From: Prevotellaceae bacterium
GTDB taxonomy: Bacteria > Bacteroidota > Bacteroidia > Bacteroidales > UBA932
Length of the DNA stretch: 5,304 bases
NCBI GenBank assembly: GCA_031268055.1
Contig: JAIRXY010000129.1
Span: 1 to 5,304, forward strand
Direction: 5' to 3'
Translations under genes and position numbers: made by a program
The notes under the pieces: model-generated
The model's input: only the letters and a program-made list of their open reading frames with translations
Told to the model about the DNA's origin: nothing
Databases searched by the model: none
Shown here: positions 5,133 to 5,304 of the stretch, in pieces
Position numbering within the stretch: the stretch's first letter is position 1
How the letters are laid out: the number at the start of each line of letters is the position of its first letter

Positions 5133-5304
5133 ACGCCATACTCAAGCCGAAACGCCTCCCTTGTAGAAGTGCGATATTTCATTTCAATGCGAGAGAATTT
5201 GAGCATTTTTAATCACTACTGACCGATTAAAACTCGGTTGTAATTCTATCTTATTGATATTTAATTAATTATGCTTAAAAATGGCTATTTAGAAAAACTA
5301 CCCC

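Larger units (their letters stand above)
5037..5304. other. Intergenic region upstream of tex; right part unassigned
   Basis: The part nearest tex holds its promoter and the GC-rich hairpin. From about 5135 to the end I find no gene that I can support. A short imperfect hairpin, ACCGA (5222-5226) with TCGGT (5234-5238), lies in AT-rich sequence. A minus-strand open frame from 5206 runs on through the tex start in another frame and is treated as non-coding. The sequence may lead into a gene beyond the window. Confidence 0.6.

Noticed and set aside
4886..5206. 106-codon minus-strand frame overlapping the tex start
   Set aside because: The part inside tex is out of frame with the conserved protein, and the upstream part has no independent stop codon. 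Kept only as a finding about possible repeat DNA.
5222..5238. ACCGA/TCGGT hairpin near the right end as a terminator
   Set aside because: The stem is only five base pairs and no T-run follows on either strand.
1..5304. CRISPR array, tRNA or rRNA genes, phage or toxin-antitoxin cassette
   Set aside because: No regularly spaced repeats of suitable length, no tRNA cloverleaf and no matching gene pair were seen on either strand.

Overview
The window looks like a stretch of Bacteroidota chromosome, probably Bacteroidales. The reasons are the character of the proteins, the lack of clear Shine-Dalgarno sequences, two TAnnTTTG-type -7 promoter boxes, and AT-rich intergenic spaces filled with small repeats and GC-rich hairpins between more GC-rich genes. 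This placement comes from recognition, not from a database search.

Layout: a Cys-rich putative lipoprotein gene (17-538, +) ends in a near-perfect intrinsic terminator. A gene-free region of about 400 bp follows and holds a 126-130 bp imperfect inverted-repeat element that resembles a MITE. Next is a divergent pair: a fumarylacetoacetate hydrolase (FAH) family gene on the minus strand (940-1554) and a YhcH/YjgK/YiaL (DUF386) family gene on the plus strand (1665-2114). A 345 bp intergenic region follows, packed with a tandem heptamer, two hairpins, a T-rich GAT-containing segment and a terminator-like stem. Two minus-strand genes complete the coding part: tex (2901-5036), transcribed first, and gcvH (2460-2843), 57 bp downstream of it. 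The last ~268 bp upstream of tex hold a good promoter, another GC-rich hairpin and unassigned sequence.

The genes do not form one pathway. tex encodes an RNA-binding transcription accessory protein, and gcvH the lipoyl carrier of glycine cleavage. The FAH and YhcH families act on small keto-acids and on sugars or sugar acids respectively, and they share an intergenic region. The lipoprotein is of unknown function but carries a striking (CCKK)n tail.

I see no clear new multi-gene system. The most notable points are the FAH-family protein, which has lost two of the three carboxylates that normally bind the metal while the rest of the active-site motif is intact; the CCKK-repeat lipoprotein; the MITE-like inverted repeat; and three hairpins of similar GTAGrG design within 5.3 kb.
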